Source: CAJXVY01 sp031580995 | GTDB lineage: Bacteria > Actinomycetota > Actinomycetes > Actinomycetales > Microbacteriaceae | Assembly: GCA_031580995.1 (NCBI GenBank) | Contig: JAVLCC010000021.1 | Location: 1-11,430, forward strand | DNA length: 11,430 bases | Direction of reading: 5' to 3' | In this document: piece by piece, positions 1 to 7,823 of the stretch | Layout: every line of letters starts with the position of its first letter | Position numbering within the stretch: the stretch's first letter is position 1 | Translations under genes and position numbers: made by a program | The notes under the pieces: model-generated | Databases searched by the model: none | What the model saw: only the letters and a program-made list of their open reading frames with translations | Told to the model about the DNA's origin: nothing

Positions 1-525
1 GCGGGTGTGTTTGCCTACGGTGCTGTTTTAGGTTCGCTGGCTTTTGGTCTTAGTTTGACCGAGGTGATTCTGTTTGGGATTGCAGCCAATGTTGTCGCTG
101 GTGCGGGTGCTTTCGGAGCAGCTTTATTGGAAGATAGGTATGGCTCTAAGCGAGTGATGCTGTTTTCAATCATGGGAGTCATGATTGGCGGGATTGCGGT
201 GTTTATATTCTCAAGCTGGGGAGTTGCAGCCTTTTTCATCTTTGGTCTTCTGCTTTCAACCTTTGTTGGTCCTGCGCAGGCAGCGGGAAGAACCATGCTC
301 TCAAGGCTTAGCAAAGACGATGAGCAGGGTGAGATGTTTGGTTTATATGCAACCACCGGAAGATCAATTAGCTTTTTAGCACCAGCTGCATGGACAGTGT
401 TTGTTGGAAGCTTCGGAGCTATCTATGGAATCTTGGGAATCGTGATTGTGCTAGCTGTTGGATTCATGCTGATGCTTTTTGTGAAAGATATCCGCTACGC
501 ACCCGAAGAGCAGGTCAGTCCTTAA
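1..525 (+). CDS. MFS transporter, Atg22/UMF1-like, 3' part
   Basis: This is the C-terminal part of an integral membrane transporter. The reading frame is open from base 1, so the gene begins upstream of the window; the GTG at base 7 is internal. About 174 residues are visible and contain roughly five hydrophobic segments. A cytoplasmic loop with the MFS-type signature DRYGSKR lies near bases 133-153. The stretches GPAQAAGR (near 271-294) and EMFGLYATTGR (near 331-363) match my memory of the bacterial UMF1/Atg22-like family, where they read GPxQAxSR and EMFGLY. The protein ends in a short polar tail. Its 3' end overlaps the 3' end of dcd by 11 bases, tail to tail. The substrate cannot be told from sequence; family members are often annotated only as efflux proteins. 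The MFS call is firm and the subfamily moderately sure. Confidence 0.75.
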   Translation, partial: AGVFAYGAVLGSLAFGLSLTEVILFGIAANVVAGAGAFGAALLEDRYGSKRVMLFSIMGVMIGGIAVFIFSSWGVAAFFIFGLLLSTFVGPAQAAGRTMLSRLSKDDEQGEMFGLYATTGRSISFLAPAAWTVFVGSFGAIYGILGIVIVLAVGFMLMLFVKDIRYAPEEQVSP

Positions 526-1111
526 GCGGTGTATTTCCAATATCGGTGATGTGGAAATTTTTATAACTCCTGGAGGCAGTTGGTCCTCTTTGTCCCTGAT
601 ACCTTGAACCATACTTGGCACTTCCATAAGGATTTTCTGATTCACTGCTGAGCTGGAAAAAGCACAACTGACCAATCTTCATTCCTGGCCATAGCTTGAT
701 TGGCAATGTTGCAACATTGGATAGCTCCAATGTGACATGCCCTGAAAACCCAGGATCAACAAAGCCTGCGGTTGAGTGAGTGAGCAGTCCAAGGCGTCCT
801 AAAGAGCTTTTTCCCTCGAGTCTTGCTGCGATGTCGGCTGGAAGCGATACCGTCTCGTAGGTGGAGCCCAAGACAAACTCACCTGGGTGGAGAATAAATG
901 GCTCATCGGCACTTACCTCAACAAATCTGGTTAGGTCATCCTGCTGGGTTGCTGGGTCAATGAATGCATAGCGGTGGTTATCAAATAACCTAAAAAACCT
1001 ATCGAGCCTGACATCAATACTTGATGGTTGCAAAAGCTCAATATCCAGAGGATCAAGGCCAATCCGGCCGGCCTCGATCTGGTGTCTAATGTCTTTATCG
1101 CTAAGCAGCAT
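515..1111 (-). CDS. dcd: dCTP deaminase, probably bifunctional with dUTPase activity
   Basis: The enzyme deaminates dCTP in pyrimidine deoxynucleotide synthesis. The actinobacterial type, described in Mycobacterium tuberculosis, also hydrolyses dUTP to dUMP, supplying the thymidylate synthase substrate while keeping dUTP low. The 198-residue protein follows the mycobacterial sequence almost throughout: QPSSIDVRL at 28-36, HPGEFVLGST at 75-84, EGKSSLGRLG at 99-108, HSTAGFVDPG at 112-121, the catalytic-region glutamate E129 and YQGQRGPT at 171-178. A long C-terminal tail typical of nucleotide-closing lids is present. The start MLLSDKD matches the family start exactly. No Shine-Dalgarno sequence precedes it; instead TAGCAT ends 7 bases before the ATG, which suggests a leaderless mRNA. 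The MMPL gene ends 9 bases upstream on the same strand, so cotranscription is also possible. Bifunctionality is inferred from similarity. Confidence 0.95.
   Translation of the reverse strand: MLLSDKDIRHQIEAGRIGLDPLDIELLQPSSIDVRLDRFFRLFDNHRYAFIDPATQQDDLTRFVEVSADEPFILHPGEFVLGSTYETVSLPADIAARLEGKSSLGRLGLLTHSTAGFVDPGFSGHVTLELSNVATLPIKLWPGMKIGQLCFFQLSSESENPYGSAKYGSRYQGQRGPTASRSYKNFHITDIGNTPLKD
533..562 (+). terminator. Possible weak intrinsic terminator of the MFS gene
   Basis: Just after the MFS stop codon, ATTTCCA (533-539) can pair with TGGAAAT (552-558). The second arm runs into TTTTT (558-562). The stem is only 7 bp and AT-rich with a 12-base loop. It also lies inside the 3' end of dcd on the other strand, so it may be chance. 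Confidence 0.3.
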
Positions 1112-1117
1112 GAGTAA

Positions 1118-1123
1118 ATGCTA
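1118..1123 (-). promoter_or_regulatory. Putative -10 element for a leaderless dcd mRNA
   Basis: On the minus strand TAGCAT is followed by six bases (ttactc) and then the dcd ATG. This places the hexamer at -12 to -7 if transcription starts on the A of the ATG. It fits the TAnnnT -10 pattern of actinobacterial leaderless genes. The hexamer contains the TAG stop codon of the MMPL gene. I see no convincing -35 element. Confidence 0.4.
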
Positions 1124-3328
1124 GTGGCTGATGCCTAAACGCTCGTAGACCTTCTTCAGCGGTTTCGGTGCATACCAGTTGTATTTACCAAGCATGCGCA
1201 TAATCGATGGCACCAAGATTGCTCTCACAACCGTTGCATCCAACAAAATCGCAAACGCAATTCCAATTCCGAGCATCTTCATAATTGATACCCCACTGGC
1301 AGCAAACGCTCCAAAGGTCACTGCCAAAATCAAGGCGGCTGCGGTGATAATTCTTCCGCTTCGCTGCAAACCAATCGCTACCGCTTGGCTTGTGGGAACA
1401 CCCTTTTCGTGTTCCTCCTTGATTCTTGATAACAAGAACAATTCATAATCCATGCTCAAACCAAATGCCACTACTCCCACCAGCACCAGCGAGGAAGTAT
1501 CAAGCGCTCCGGTGACTTGGAAATCACCTATCAGCCACATCAACTCCCCACCTAGGAACACCCATGTAATAAACCCAAGCGTCGCTCCCAAAGAAAGCAC
1601 CGTTAGAACAATCGCCTTCAATGGCAAAACAACGCTTCCTGTGAACAAGAACAAAAGAATTGATGTTGCAATAAAGATCCAAATCAGTGCAGTTGGTGCA
1701 TTGCGTTCAATTCCCTGCTGGCTGTCTGTGTAGAAAGCAGCCCCACCACCAACTAATATCTCTTCAAACCCAGAGTCAACATCCCTGACATCAACAATCA
1801 GGTTGTAGCCATCGGTTGATCTTGGTTCAACATCACTTACAGCAACAATCCTTGAATAATCATCACCAACATAATCCTCAAAAAAGGCTGCGGTTTGCGG
1901 GATGGTCTGGCCATCCTCAGTCAATCCAAGTGGGGATTGAACACTGGTGATGCCCTGCACTTCACTTAGGTCACGAACATAATCCGATATCTGTTCATCG
2001 TCGTAACCAGAAACAACTATCTCTACGGGGTCATTCGCTCTTCCATCAAATCGATCACGAATCAAATCACTTGCAACAACTGCAGCGTTGTCTTTGGGAA
2101 GGATTCGATCATCAACCTGACCAAACACCGCATCAGAACTCAATGACGCCAGACCACCAAGTCCGGTAATTGCAACAAGGGCAACAACAATTGATCTTCT
2201 GGCTGAGAATCTTGCAACTCGATACCAAAGCCCTCTGGGCTTAGGAGAAAGATCTCCTCTGATGACCTTTAGCTTATTGATCCTGTCACCAAGCAATTGC
2301 AATGAAGCTGGGAGTGCAATGATTGCTCCCAATACAGCCATCGCCACCACCGTGAAACCCGATATGGCAAAGCTCTGCAAGAAAAACTGTGGGAAAAACC
2401 CAAGGCTTAGCAGGGTTACCGCAACAGTTAGACCACTGAAAAACACCGTCCGACCAGCTGTTTCAACTGTTTTGATGGTTGCCTCGTCAATACTCAGCCC
2501 GTTGGCTCTCTCTTCTCGCCAACGGTTTATGACCAAAAGGCTGTAATCGATTCCAAGACCTAGGCCCAGGCCAGTAATCAGGTTTAGTGAGAAAACGCTC
2601 ATCTCGGTGAATTGGCTAAATATCCAAACCACAAAAAAGCTACCGATAATCGCAAGTGCTCCAACCATCAAAGGAAGCCCGGCAGCCACCAGTGTTCCAA
2701 ACACAAAAACCAACAACAGAATCGCAAGCGGAACAGCAATCAGCTCAGCTGTGATGATGTCTGAATAGATAGTTTCATTGAGTGCTTTGGTGATTGCCTC
2801 ATATCCCGCAACATGAACCTCTGCGGTTAGATAGCTTCCCGTGTAGTCATCAACGATTGTTTCAACAGTTGGACCGGGATCAACATCGTTATCAAGATCA
2901 ACAAAGATATAAACCAGCTTGCCGTCTTCGGCAAGAAGTGATTCTGGGTTTCCCAGGGTGTAGTAATCCTCAACTGAGACAACGCCCTCGAGATTTGAAA
3001 ACTCTTTGTTCAGAGCACTTACTGTGTCAATCGATGCCTGTTCAGTGGCATCATCATCAAGGTCTGCTAAAACAACAACCTCTGCTGGGTCAATGTCAAA
3101 CTCGCTGAATAAAAGGTCTTCAACTTTTTGGCTGTCACCGTTTGGGTCTTCATAACCACCGCCGGCAAGGTTTCCAAAGGACTGAAAGCCAAAGAAACTA
3201 CTTGCAAAAACTAAACCGATAAAACCAAATAAAGCCACACGAGCATGCCTCGTCAGCCAAACACCTAAGCCGCGCATCAAAAACCTATCTATCCCCCACT
3301 GTTTCAATAACCCAATGCGTGAGAACAT
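1121..3328 (-). CDS. MMPL/RND family membrane exporter
   Basis: This is a proton-driven inner-membrane transporter of the MMPL branch of the RND superfamily. Relatives export lipids or act as efflux pumps; the substrate here is unknown. The 735-residue protein has the family's two-fold layout. Each half has one membrane helix (near 30-50 and 378-398), a periplasmic domain (about 50-190 and 400-545), then five helices. The paired proton-relay motifs are visible: GLGLGIDYSLLV with D261-Y262, and AFGLSMDYELFL with D627-Y628. The C-terminal LLDATVVRAILVPSIM (695-710) and NWYAP are typical of the family. The longest frame starts at 3328, only 6 bases from the divergent DUF2834 gene. M18 (ATG at 3275-3277) is a credible alternative because family members usually begin a few residues before WLTRHARV. 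dcd follows 9 bases downstream, perhaps in the same transcript. Confidence 0.9.
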   Translation of the reverse strand: MFSRIGLLKQWGIDRFLMRGLGVWLTRHARVALFGFIGLVFASSFFGFQSFGNLAGGGYEDPNGDSQKVEDLLFSEFDIDPAEVVVLADLDDDATEQASIDTVSALNKEFSNLEGVVSVEDYYTLGNPESLLAEDGKLVYIFVDLDNDVDPGPTVETIVDDYTGSYLTAEVHVAGYEAITKALNETIYSDIITAELIAVPLAILLLVFVFGTLVAAGLPLMVGALAIIGSFFVVWIFSQFTEMSVFSLNLITGLGLGLGIDYSLLVINRWREERANGLSIDEATIKTVETAGRTVFFSGLTVAVTLLSLGFFPQFFLQSFAISGFTVVAMAVLGAIIALPASLQLLGDRINKLKVIRGDLSPKPRGLWYRVARFSARRSIVVALVAITGLGGLASLSSDAVFGQVDDRILPKDNAAVVASDLIRDRFDGRANDPVEIVVSGYDDEQISDYVRDLSEVQGITSVQSPLGLTEDGQTIPQTAAFFEDYVGDDYSRIVAVSDVEPRSTDGYNLIVDVRDVDSGFEEILVGGGAAFYTDSQQGIERNAPTALIWIFIATSILLFLFTGSVVLPLKAIVLTVLSLGATLGFITWVFLGGELMWLIGDFQVTGALDTSSLVLVGVVAFGLSMDYELFLLSRIKEEHEKGVPTSQAVAIGLQRSGRIITAAALILAVTFGAFAASGVSIMKMLGIGIAFAILLDATVVRAILVPSIMRMLGKYNWYAPKPLKKVYERLGISH

Positions 3329-3334
3329 TCCAAT

Positions 3335-3667
3335 ATGACTAGTAAATTGACGCCCTTGGCAATCACTTATTTCATTATCTCAAGCTTAGGCCTTATAACG
3401 GCCTGGACACTAAATCCATTGGGTTTAGCAAACGGCGAGGACTATCTAGACAAATGGTTTGGAAGCTATCTCGATTGGGTGCTCTCGACTGATTTGTTGG
3501 TGGTTGCGCTAGCAATAGTGATTTTCATGATTGTGGAGGCTAGAAAGCTTGGCATGAAAAGAGTTTGGGTTTATTTCTTACTTTCAGGCATCACTGCCAT
3601 TGCCTTCACGTTTCCGTTGTTTATGGGATTCAGAGAGATGAAAAAGAAATCCTTGGGGGTTCAATAA
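3335..3667 (+). CDS. DUF2834-type small membrane protein
   Basis: This 110-residue protein has three predicted membrane helices, near residues 6-26, 50-66 and 76-97. The sequence MIVEARKLGMKRVWVY (65-80) and the ending ITAIAFTFPLFMGFRE match my memory of DUF2834 proteins, in which an arginine-rich GM/W stretch precedes a last helix with a PLFL-like motif. Function is unknown, and nothing in the neighbourhood identifies it. It is transcribed divergently from the MMPL gene with 6 bases between the annotated start codons. The 5' untranslated space is therefore minimal and any promoter lies within the MMPL coding region. Only a weak GAGA lies about 11 bases before the ATG. Its stop overlaps the 3' end of the helicase gene by 7 bases. 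The frame is convincing because of its hydrophobic pattern and the good match in length. Confidence 0.75.
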   Translation: MTSKLTPLAITYFIISSLGLITAWTLNPLGLANGEDYLDKWFGSYLDWVLSTDLLVVALAIVIFMIVEARKLGMKRVWVYFLLSGITAIAFTFPLFMGFREMKKKSLGVQ

Positions 3668-5007
3668 AGGGTTTCTAATTTAGGTTCACGAGCGGTTGTC
3701 ATAAACCTCACCACATCGCTATCCACCATCACATCAGAGATTTTTATAGCCCTTGTTAGATAAAGACCATCTAGAGATCTAACACGGGACAGAGCGACAT
3801 AGGTTTGTCCGGGAGAAAACGCACCACCTCCCATGTCAACCACCACCTCGTCATAGGTCTGACCTTGAGATTTATGAATGGTAACTGCCCAGGCAAGCCT
3901 CAGCGGGATCTGTTTGAACTCGGCAACTGTCACCGGAACTAGCTTTTCCTTGGTGGTGTTAGTTGCCTCATCAAAATCCTCTTCAACTTCGTAGCGGATT
4001 TTTTCCCAGCTGGCATAACCAACTTGCAATTCTTCACCCTCGGCTTCAACAACAACCCCGCCACTTGATGGGAAATCAATCACGTGACCGATGGTTCCAT
4101 TCACCCAGCGACGATCGCCATTGGCGGTGTCATCATTTTTGATAAACATCACCTGCGCACCGATCTTTAGTTCTAAACCAGTCTCTGCAGGAAGCTGCTT
4201 GCCGAATTTCTCTTTGGCATCAACTGAATACTTCGCTTCAAAAATCTTTGACTGGGTTTCTAAGACCTCTAGTCTTCGCCTGTTCACCTCATGCACCGTG
4301 TTGTTGATGGTTGCTAGGCGGATGACATCTGGGTTAGGGGGAAATCGATTTCCAGCGCTATTTAGAACATCCAGCATCTCTTGGGTGACGCTTCCGTCTC
4401 TGATGGCATTCAGAATCAGTTTGAACTCGTCATCGCTTTGTCTAAAGATGTGACTGAGTTCATATCTTTCTAACTCTGACTCTTTCCAAACATGCGCATC
4501 AAAAAACCACTGAGACTGATAGGTCTCCGCCATATAAGCCCTGTCTTGGGGGTCATTGGGGGGAACTGGTGAAAGCTGATAGGGATCACCAAACATAACT
4601 ACCTGGGCTCCACCAAAGGGCGCTTTTCTTCTTCCCCTGGCAATTCCCATGGCCTTTGATATCGCATCCATCAAATCAGCATTGACCATCGAGATTTCAT
4701 CAATCACCAAAACATCGATGGCTCGCAAAACTTCACGGGTTCTTCTGGACATGTGTCTTGAGATATCCACCTCACCTAAAACCCCGAAAGGAAAAGTGAA
4801 AAGTGAGTGGATGGTGACACCGCCAACATTTAGTGCGGCAACCCCCGTTGGAGCACAAACAGCAAAGCTTTTCTCGGTGTTTGCAATCAAATAACTCAGA
4901 AGTGTTGATTTGCCTGTCCCAGCCCGACCGGTGATGAAAATATTGGCATCGGTTGATTCAATGTAGTCAAATAACTTTTGCTGTTCTTCAGATAGGGAGA
5001 AACTCAT
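3661..5007 (-). CDS. Pif1/RecD-like SF1B DNA helicase
   Basis: This is an ATP-dependent 5'-3' helicase of superfamily 1B (COG0507-like). The 448 residues carry the helicase motifs in order: Walker A GRAGTGKST at 27-35, motif Ia CAPTGVAALNVGG at 51-63, motif II DEIS at 103-106, motif III FGDPYQLSPVPP at 139-150 and motif IV HIFRQ at 186-190. A C-terminal UvrD/Pif1-type region has AVTIHKSQGQTYDEV at 374-388 and TYVALSRVRSLDGLYL at 402-417. An acidic, low-complexity insert lies near 341-357. No nuclease, relaxase or HRDC domain is visible. In bacteria such stand-alone proteins are poorly characterised; roles in fork progress or unwinding of G-quadruplex and R-loop structures are suggested from Pif1 and remain inference here. 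Its ATG overlaps the copD-ctaG stop as ATGA, implying translational coupling. It ends in a 7-base tail-to-tail overlap with the DUF2834 gene. Confidence 0.92.
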   Translation of the reverse strand: MSFSLSEEQQKLFDYIESTDANIFITGRAGTGKSTLLSYLIANTEKSFAVCAPTGVAALNVGGVTIHSLFTFPFGVLGEVDISRHMSRRTREVLRAIDVLVIDEISMVNADLMDAISKAMGIARGRRKAPFGGAQVVMFGDPYQLSPVPPNDPQDRAYMAETYQSQWFFDAHVWKESELERYELSHIFRQSDDEFKLILNAIRDGSVTQEMLDVLNSAGNRFPPNPDVIRLATINNTVHEVNRRRLEVLETQSKIFEAKYSVDAKEKFGKQLPAETGLELKIGAQVMFIKNDDTANGDRRWVNGTIGHVIDFPSSGGVVVEAEGEELQVGYASWEKIRYEVEEDFDEATNTTKEKLVPVTVAEFKQIPLRLAWAVTIHKSQGQTYDEVVVDMGGGAFSPGQTYVALSRVRSLDGLYLTRAIKISDVMVDSDVVRFMTTAREPKLETLY

Positions 5008-6992
5008 CGAGACCCATCGTACTCGTTGAGCTTTTTAAACATCTGGTTGTATTCCTCGATGTCCTGGTTACCGCTTTTATCACTCGCACGGTCTTTCCGT
5101 TTGCGCTCCCGATCATCGCTTTTGCTCCACTGATAGACAACCAAGATGGTCAAAATCAATGTTGGAAACTCTCCAATTCCCCAAGCTATGGCACCACCAT
5201 CTGCTTGGTCTCGTAAGGGATCAACCCCCCACTCTCGACCCATCGCTCCATACCAATCAGCCAACAACAAACTGTTATCACTCATCAGAGCGACTCCAAA
5301 AAAGGCATGGAAGGCCATGGTTCCAATCAGCAATACAAGTTTCAATGGATAAGGAACTGAGTGAGCTGAAGGGTCAACGCCGACAACTGCCTGAACGAAT
5401 AGATACCCGGCTAGCAAAAAGTGAATCAACATCCACTGGTGACCGATGTGGTCTTCATTCGCCCAGCGAAAAAGTGGAGTGTAATAAAACAGCACCAAAG
5501 AAATGGCAAAGTTGATAGCCGCCACAATTGGGTGAGAAACAAACTTTGCAAAAGGTGTGTGCACAGCCCACAAAACCCATTCTCTTGGGCCCCAGGAGTC
5601 ATCCTTGCGTGCTTTCACGGCCCGAGAGATTAGGGTCACCGGGGCTCCGGGAACCAACAACACAGGAACCAGCATGCTGAGCATCATGTGTCCGACCATG
5701 TGAACTGAGAATAAAAACTCGTGATAGGCGTTTGGTGCACCGTTTGTCACATACAACAACACCAACATCCCACTCACCCAGCTGGCTGTTCTTCCCACGT
5801 GCCAGCTGTCACCTCTTTTTTTCAATCTTCTGACAGCAGCTAAATAGAAAAAGATTCCAGCCAGTGCTACAAGAAACCACAAAATGTCTATATCCCACAA
5901 AGTGAACCAAACCGATGGTGTCAACTCCGGTGGCAATTTATCTCCGGTGAGGATCTCGGCCGGGGTGGGAGGGGAGAAGGGAACTTCATCGATTGGAGTT
6001 GCAGTTCTTGCCAAGGCGGTACTAAACCCCATGACAATAGCCATGATCGCAAGCTCTGGAAGAGCTATTCTCCAAAACTTGAAAGATTTTCCCTCGGTCA
6101 TCAACTTGATATCCCGCAATCTGTATCGGGCACCAAAGGCACCTAAAACAACCAAAAGCGCCACCTTGATTAAAATCAACTGACCGTAGGGGGTGAAGAT
6201 ATCGCTTGGTTGATAAAGCCTGGTAATCGAATTTGTGACTCCGCTGATTCCCACAAGAGCAAAAGCTGCAAGCGCCAGGGAGCTGTAGCGGAGAAGTAAT
6301 TCAAGGTTTCTTTTGGAATTGCTGGTCCAAATTAAATACATGCTGAATAGTCCACCGACCCAAATGGAGATTCCCACCAGGTGCAAAAGCATTGAGTTCA
6401 CAGCCAATGCGTGATTGGCATCGCTGGATGCGTGACCTGTTTCAGCAAGCGGAAATAATGAAAGCCCTGCGATGGCAGCCATGATTCCCAAAGACCTGGT
6501 TCCTATGAACAACAACGTCAACAAACTCAATACAGCAGCAAAAACCAGGTTGGCGGCTAGGGCGGAACCAAGTTCAATCTGTGTTGCAAATAACCAAAGC
6601 CCTTCAGAAAACTCTTGGGTGAAAGCAATTCCCAAACCACTTGCTGAGAGATAGGTCATCAAAAAATACAAAATCCCACTCATAAGCCATAAAGCCGAAC
6701 TGACAGCAGCGATGTTCAGCATCTTCCGCTGTTCTTCTCCACGACTAACTGCAAAGGCTCCCAAAATCAACGAACCAACCGTGATTGCAATTGAGAGGTT
6801 CATAATCAGCTTTGCAATTGGTGTGCCCCATCTAACAACCGCTCCTGGATCTCCAAACTGAGGTGCTGCGGCACCCCCACCAATCACTAATCCTGCAATA
6901 ACCGCAACTAGTCCGAATCCACCTAAGAGATAAACAGAGGTAACCAGCCTCGTTTGAATGGAACGGGCTTGAACCTCTTGAATCACACTCAA
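5004..6992 (-). CDS. CopD-CtaG fusion, copper import and cytochrome oxidase assembly
   Basis: This is a polytopic membrane protein of 662 residues joining two domains. The N-terminal part (about 15-335) resembles CopD. It contains several helices and a histidine cluster: H187 in ETGHASS, H194, and H204 in LLHLVGISIWVGG (203-214). The C-terminal part (about 360-625) resembles the caa3-type CtaG assembly factor and contains HEFLFSVHMVGHMM with H424, H431 and H435. It also has H524 and H562 in further helices, plausible copper ligands. The two parts are joined by a proline-rich outer loop near 334-360. The last 40 residues are charged and probably cytoplasmic. Such fusions are common in Actinobacteria and are thought to handle copper for the CuB/CuA sites of cytochrome c oxidase. 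It overlaps the methyltransferase gene upstream and the helicase gene downstream by ATGA, so the three are likely one operon. The copper role is a family-based inference. Confidence 0.9.
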   Translation of the reverse strand: MSVIQEVQARSIQTRLVTSVYLLGGFGLVAVIAGLVIGGGAAAPQFGDPGAVVRWGTPIAKLIMNLSIAITVGSLILGAFAVSRGEEQRKMLNIAAVSSALWLMSGILYFLMTYLSASGLGIAFTQEFSEGLWLFATQIELGSALAANLVFAAVLSLLTLLFIGTRSLGIMAAIAGLSLFPLAETGHASSDANHALAVNSMLLHLVGISIWVGGLFSMYLIWTSNSKRNLELLLRYSSLALAAFALVGISGVTNSITRLYQPSDIFTPYGQLILIKVALLVVLGAFGARYRLRDIKLMTEGKSFKFWRIALPELAIMAIVMGFSTALARTATPIDEVPFSPPTPAEILTGDKLPPELTPSVWFTLWDIDILWFLVALAGIFFYLAAVRRLKKRGDSWHVGRTASWVSGMLVLLYVTNGAPNAYHEFLFSVHMVGHMMLSMLVPVLLVPGAPVTLISRAVKARKDDSWGPREWVLWAVHTPFAKFVSHPIVAAINFAISLVLFYYTPLFRWANEDHIGHQWMLIHFLLAGYLFVQAVVGVDPSAHSVPYPLKLVLLIGTMAFHAFFGVALMSDNSLLLADWYGAMGREWGVDPLRDQADGGAIAWGIGEFPTLILTILVVYQWSKSDDRERKRKDRASDKSGNQDIEEYNQMFKKLNEYDGSR

Positions 6993-7453
6993 GATCCAAT
7001 CCTTGGAAAAAACCTTGGAGTCTTATTGGCATAAGCCTTGTAATCCGGATAGCGCTTTGCCAGTAGCTGCTCTTCATAGCTTGCTTTGATGTTTAGCAAA
7101 ACATATAAAAGTAAAACAATCGCGAACTGCGGCCAGGGGCCGGCATCTAAGACGACACCGATTGAGGCTAATAAAAGGCCGAAATAAATTGGGTGTCTGA
7201 CCCTTGCGTATAAACCACCTGTGACTAACTTGCCATCTTCTTTGGGAACAGGGGATGCGGTTAGGGATTTACCAAGAGCGAAAAAACTATAGAGAATCAC
7301 TGCCAAACCAGCAGCAATGAAAACCAACCCAAGGATTGAAAGTGCTGGCCTGAGATCTCCGTAAACTTCTGGGTTTCTGGGGGCGAGTATCAAAAGGGCC
7401 AGCAGTATGAACTGCATCAGCACGTAGCTTGCGGCTCTGGCATTAACACTCAT
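6989..7453 (-). CDS. ICMT/PEMT-like membrane methyltransferase
   Basis: This is a 154-residue membrane protein of the isoprenylcysteine carboxyl methyltransferase / phospholipid methyltransferase family, which uses S-adenosylmethionine. Four hydrophobic segments are visible (about 8-25, 38-58, 88-104, 107-122). The family's SAM-binding signature is clear: LVTGGLYARVRHPIYFG at 76-92, with RHPIY at 86-90. It is followed by YEEQLLAKRYPDYKAY at 126-141 and a final P-R-F-F-P. Bacteria lack prenylated CaaX proteins, so the substrate is probably a lipid, quinone-like or other small isoprenoid acceptor; this cannot be told from sequence. The ATG at 7453 is the only usable start before an upstream in-frame stop. 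It has no Shine-Dalgarno sequence, while TAGGCT sits 7 bases before it. The gene heads the ATGA-coupled chain with copD-ctaG and the helicase. Confidence 0.85.
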   Translation of the reverse strand: MSVNARAASYVLMQFILLALLILAPRNPEVYGDLRPALSILGLVFIAAGLAVILYSFFALGKSLTASPVPKEDGKLVTGGLYARVRHPIYFGLLLASIGVVLDAGPWPQFAIVLLLYVLLNIKASYEEQLLAKRYPDYKAYANKTPRFFPRIGS

Positions 7454-7460
7454 GGTTATA

Positions 7461-7491
7461 AGCCTAGTTTTTAATTGGACAGGTTAAGCAA
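7461..7491 (-). promoter_or_regulatory. Putative promoter of the ICMT-copD/ctaG-helicase operon
   Basis: On the minus strand TTGCTT (7486-7491) and TAGGCT (7461-7466) are separated by 19 bases. The latter ends 7 bases before the ATG, consistent with a leaderless transcript. The 19-base spacer is long, so the -35 assignment is weak. The element lies directly behind the hup terminator, which supports a new transcript starting here. Confidence 0.4.
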
Positions 7492-7516
7492 AAAGGCGCT
7501 GGATACCCAGCGCCTT
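7490..7516 (-). terminator. Intrinsic terminator of hup
   Basis: A perfect 10-bp stem AAGGCGCTGG/CCAGCGCCTT (7493-7502 and 7507-7516) closes an ATAC loop. On the minus strand it runs straight into TTTTTGC. It lies 16 bases after the hup stop codon. An outer AGCAAAAA (7488-7494) mirrors TTTTTTGCT (7522-7530), so a weaker plus-strand activity is possible, but no plus-strand gene needs it. Confidence 0.9.
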
Positions 7517-7532
7517 ATAAGTTTTTTGCTTA

Positions 7533-7805
7533 TTACTTAACAGCAGCCTTCAGCTTTGAACCTGCTGAAACCTTTACGGTGTTTGCAGCAGCAATCTGAA
7601 TGGTGGCACCTGTCTGTGGGTTACGACCGGTGCGTGCTGCACGGTGGCCCTTGTCAACTGAGAGGTAGCCAGGAATGGTGACCTTGTTGCCAGCTTTGAT
7701 CTGTGCACCAATGGTGTCAAACATTCCGTCAATCACGCGGGCAACTGCTGCCTGTGACTCGCCTGTGTGTGCAGCTACTGCTGCTACCAGTTCGCTCTTG
7801 TTCAT
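7533..7805 (-). CDS. hup: HU-family nucleoid DNA-binding protein
   Basis: This is a small basic histone-like protein that binds and bends DNA as a dimer. The 90 residues follow the HU fold: N-terminal helices with MNKSELVAAVAAHTGESQA, a VTIPGYLSV strand near 42-50, and the DNA-binding arm with ARTGRNPQTG near 57-66, where the arm-tip proline is P63. The C-terminal helix has SAGSKLKAAVK. There is no long lysine/alanine-rich tail such as mycobacterial HupB carries, so it is the short, standard HU type. A strong GGAGG Shine-Dalgarno sequence lies at a good distance before the ATG. It has its own putative promoter in the gap after the rpsN terminator and its own strong terminator. It is therefore probably a single-gene transcript, although it lies downstream of the ribosomal protein genes. 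Confidence 0.95.
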   Translation of the reverse strand: MNKSELVAAVAAHTGESQAAVARVIDGMFDTIGAQIKAGNKVTIPGYLSVDKGHRAARTGRNPQTGATIQIAAANTVKVSAGSKLKAAVK

Positions 7806-7823
7806 TTGTGTCCTCCTGGACTT

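Noticed and set aside
15..356. 113-codon minus-strand frame opposite the MFS gene
   Set aside because: It is the low-complexity antisense of a membrane protein; the plus-strand frame carries family motifs and is open to the window edge.
4091..4453. 120-codon plus-strand frame inside the helicase gene
   Set aside because: The helicase motifs fill the minus strand here, and the frame shows no domain or ribosome binding site.
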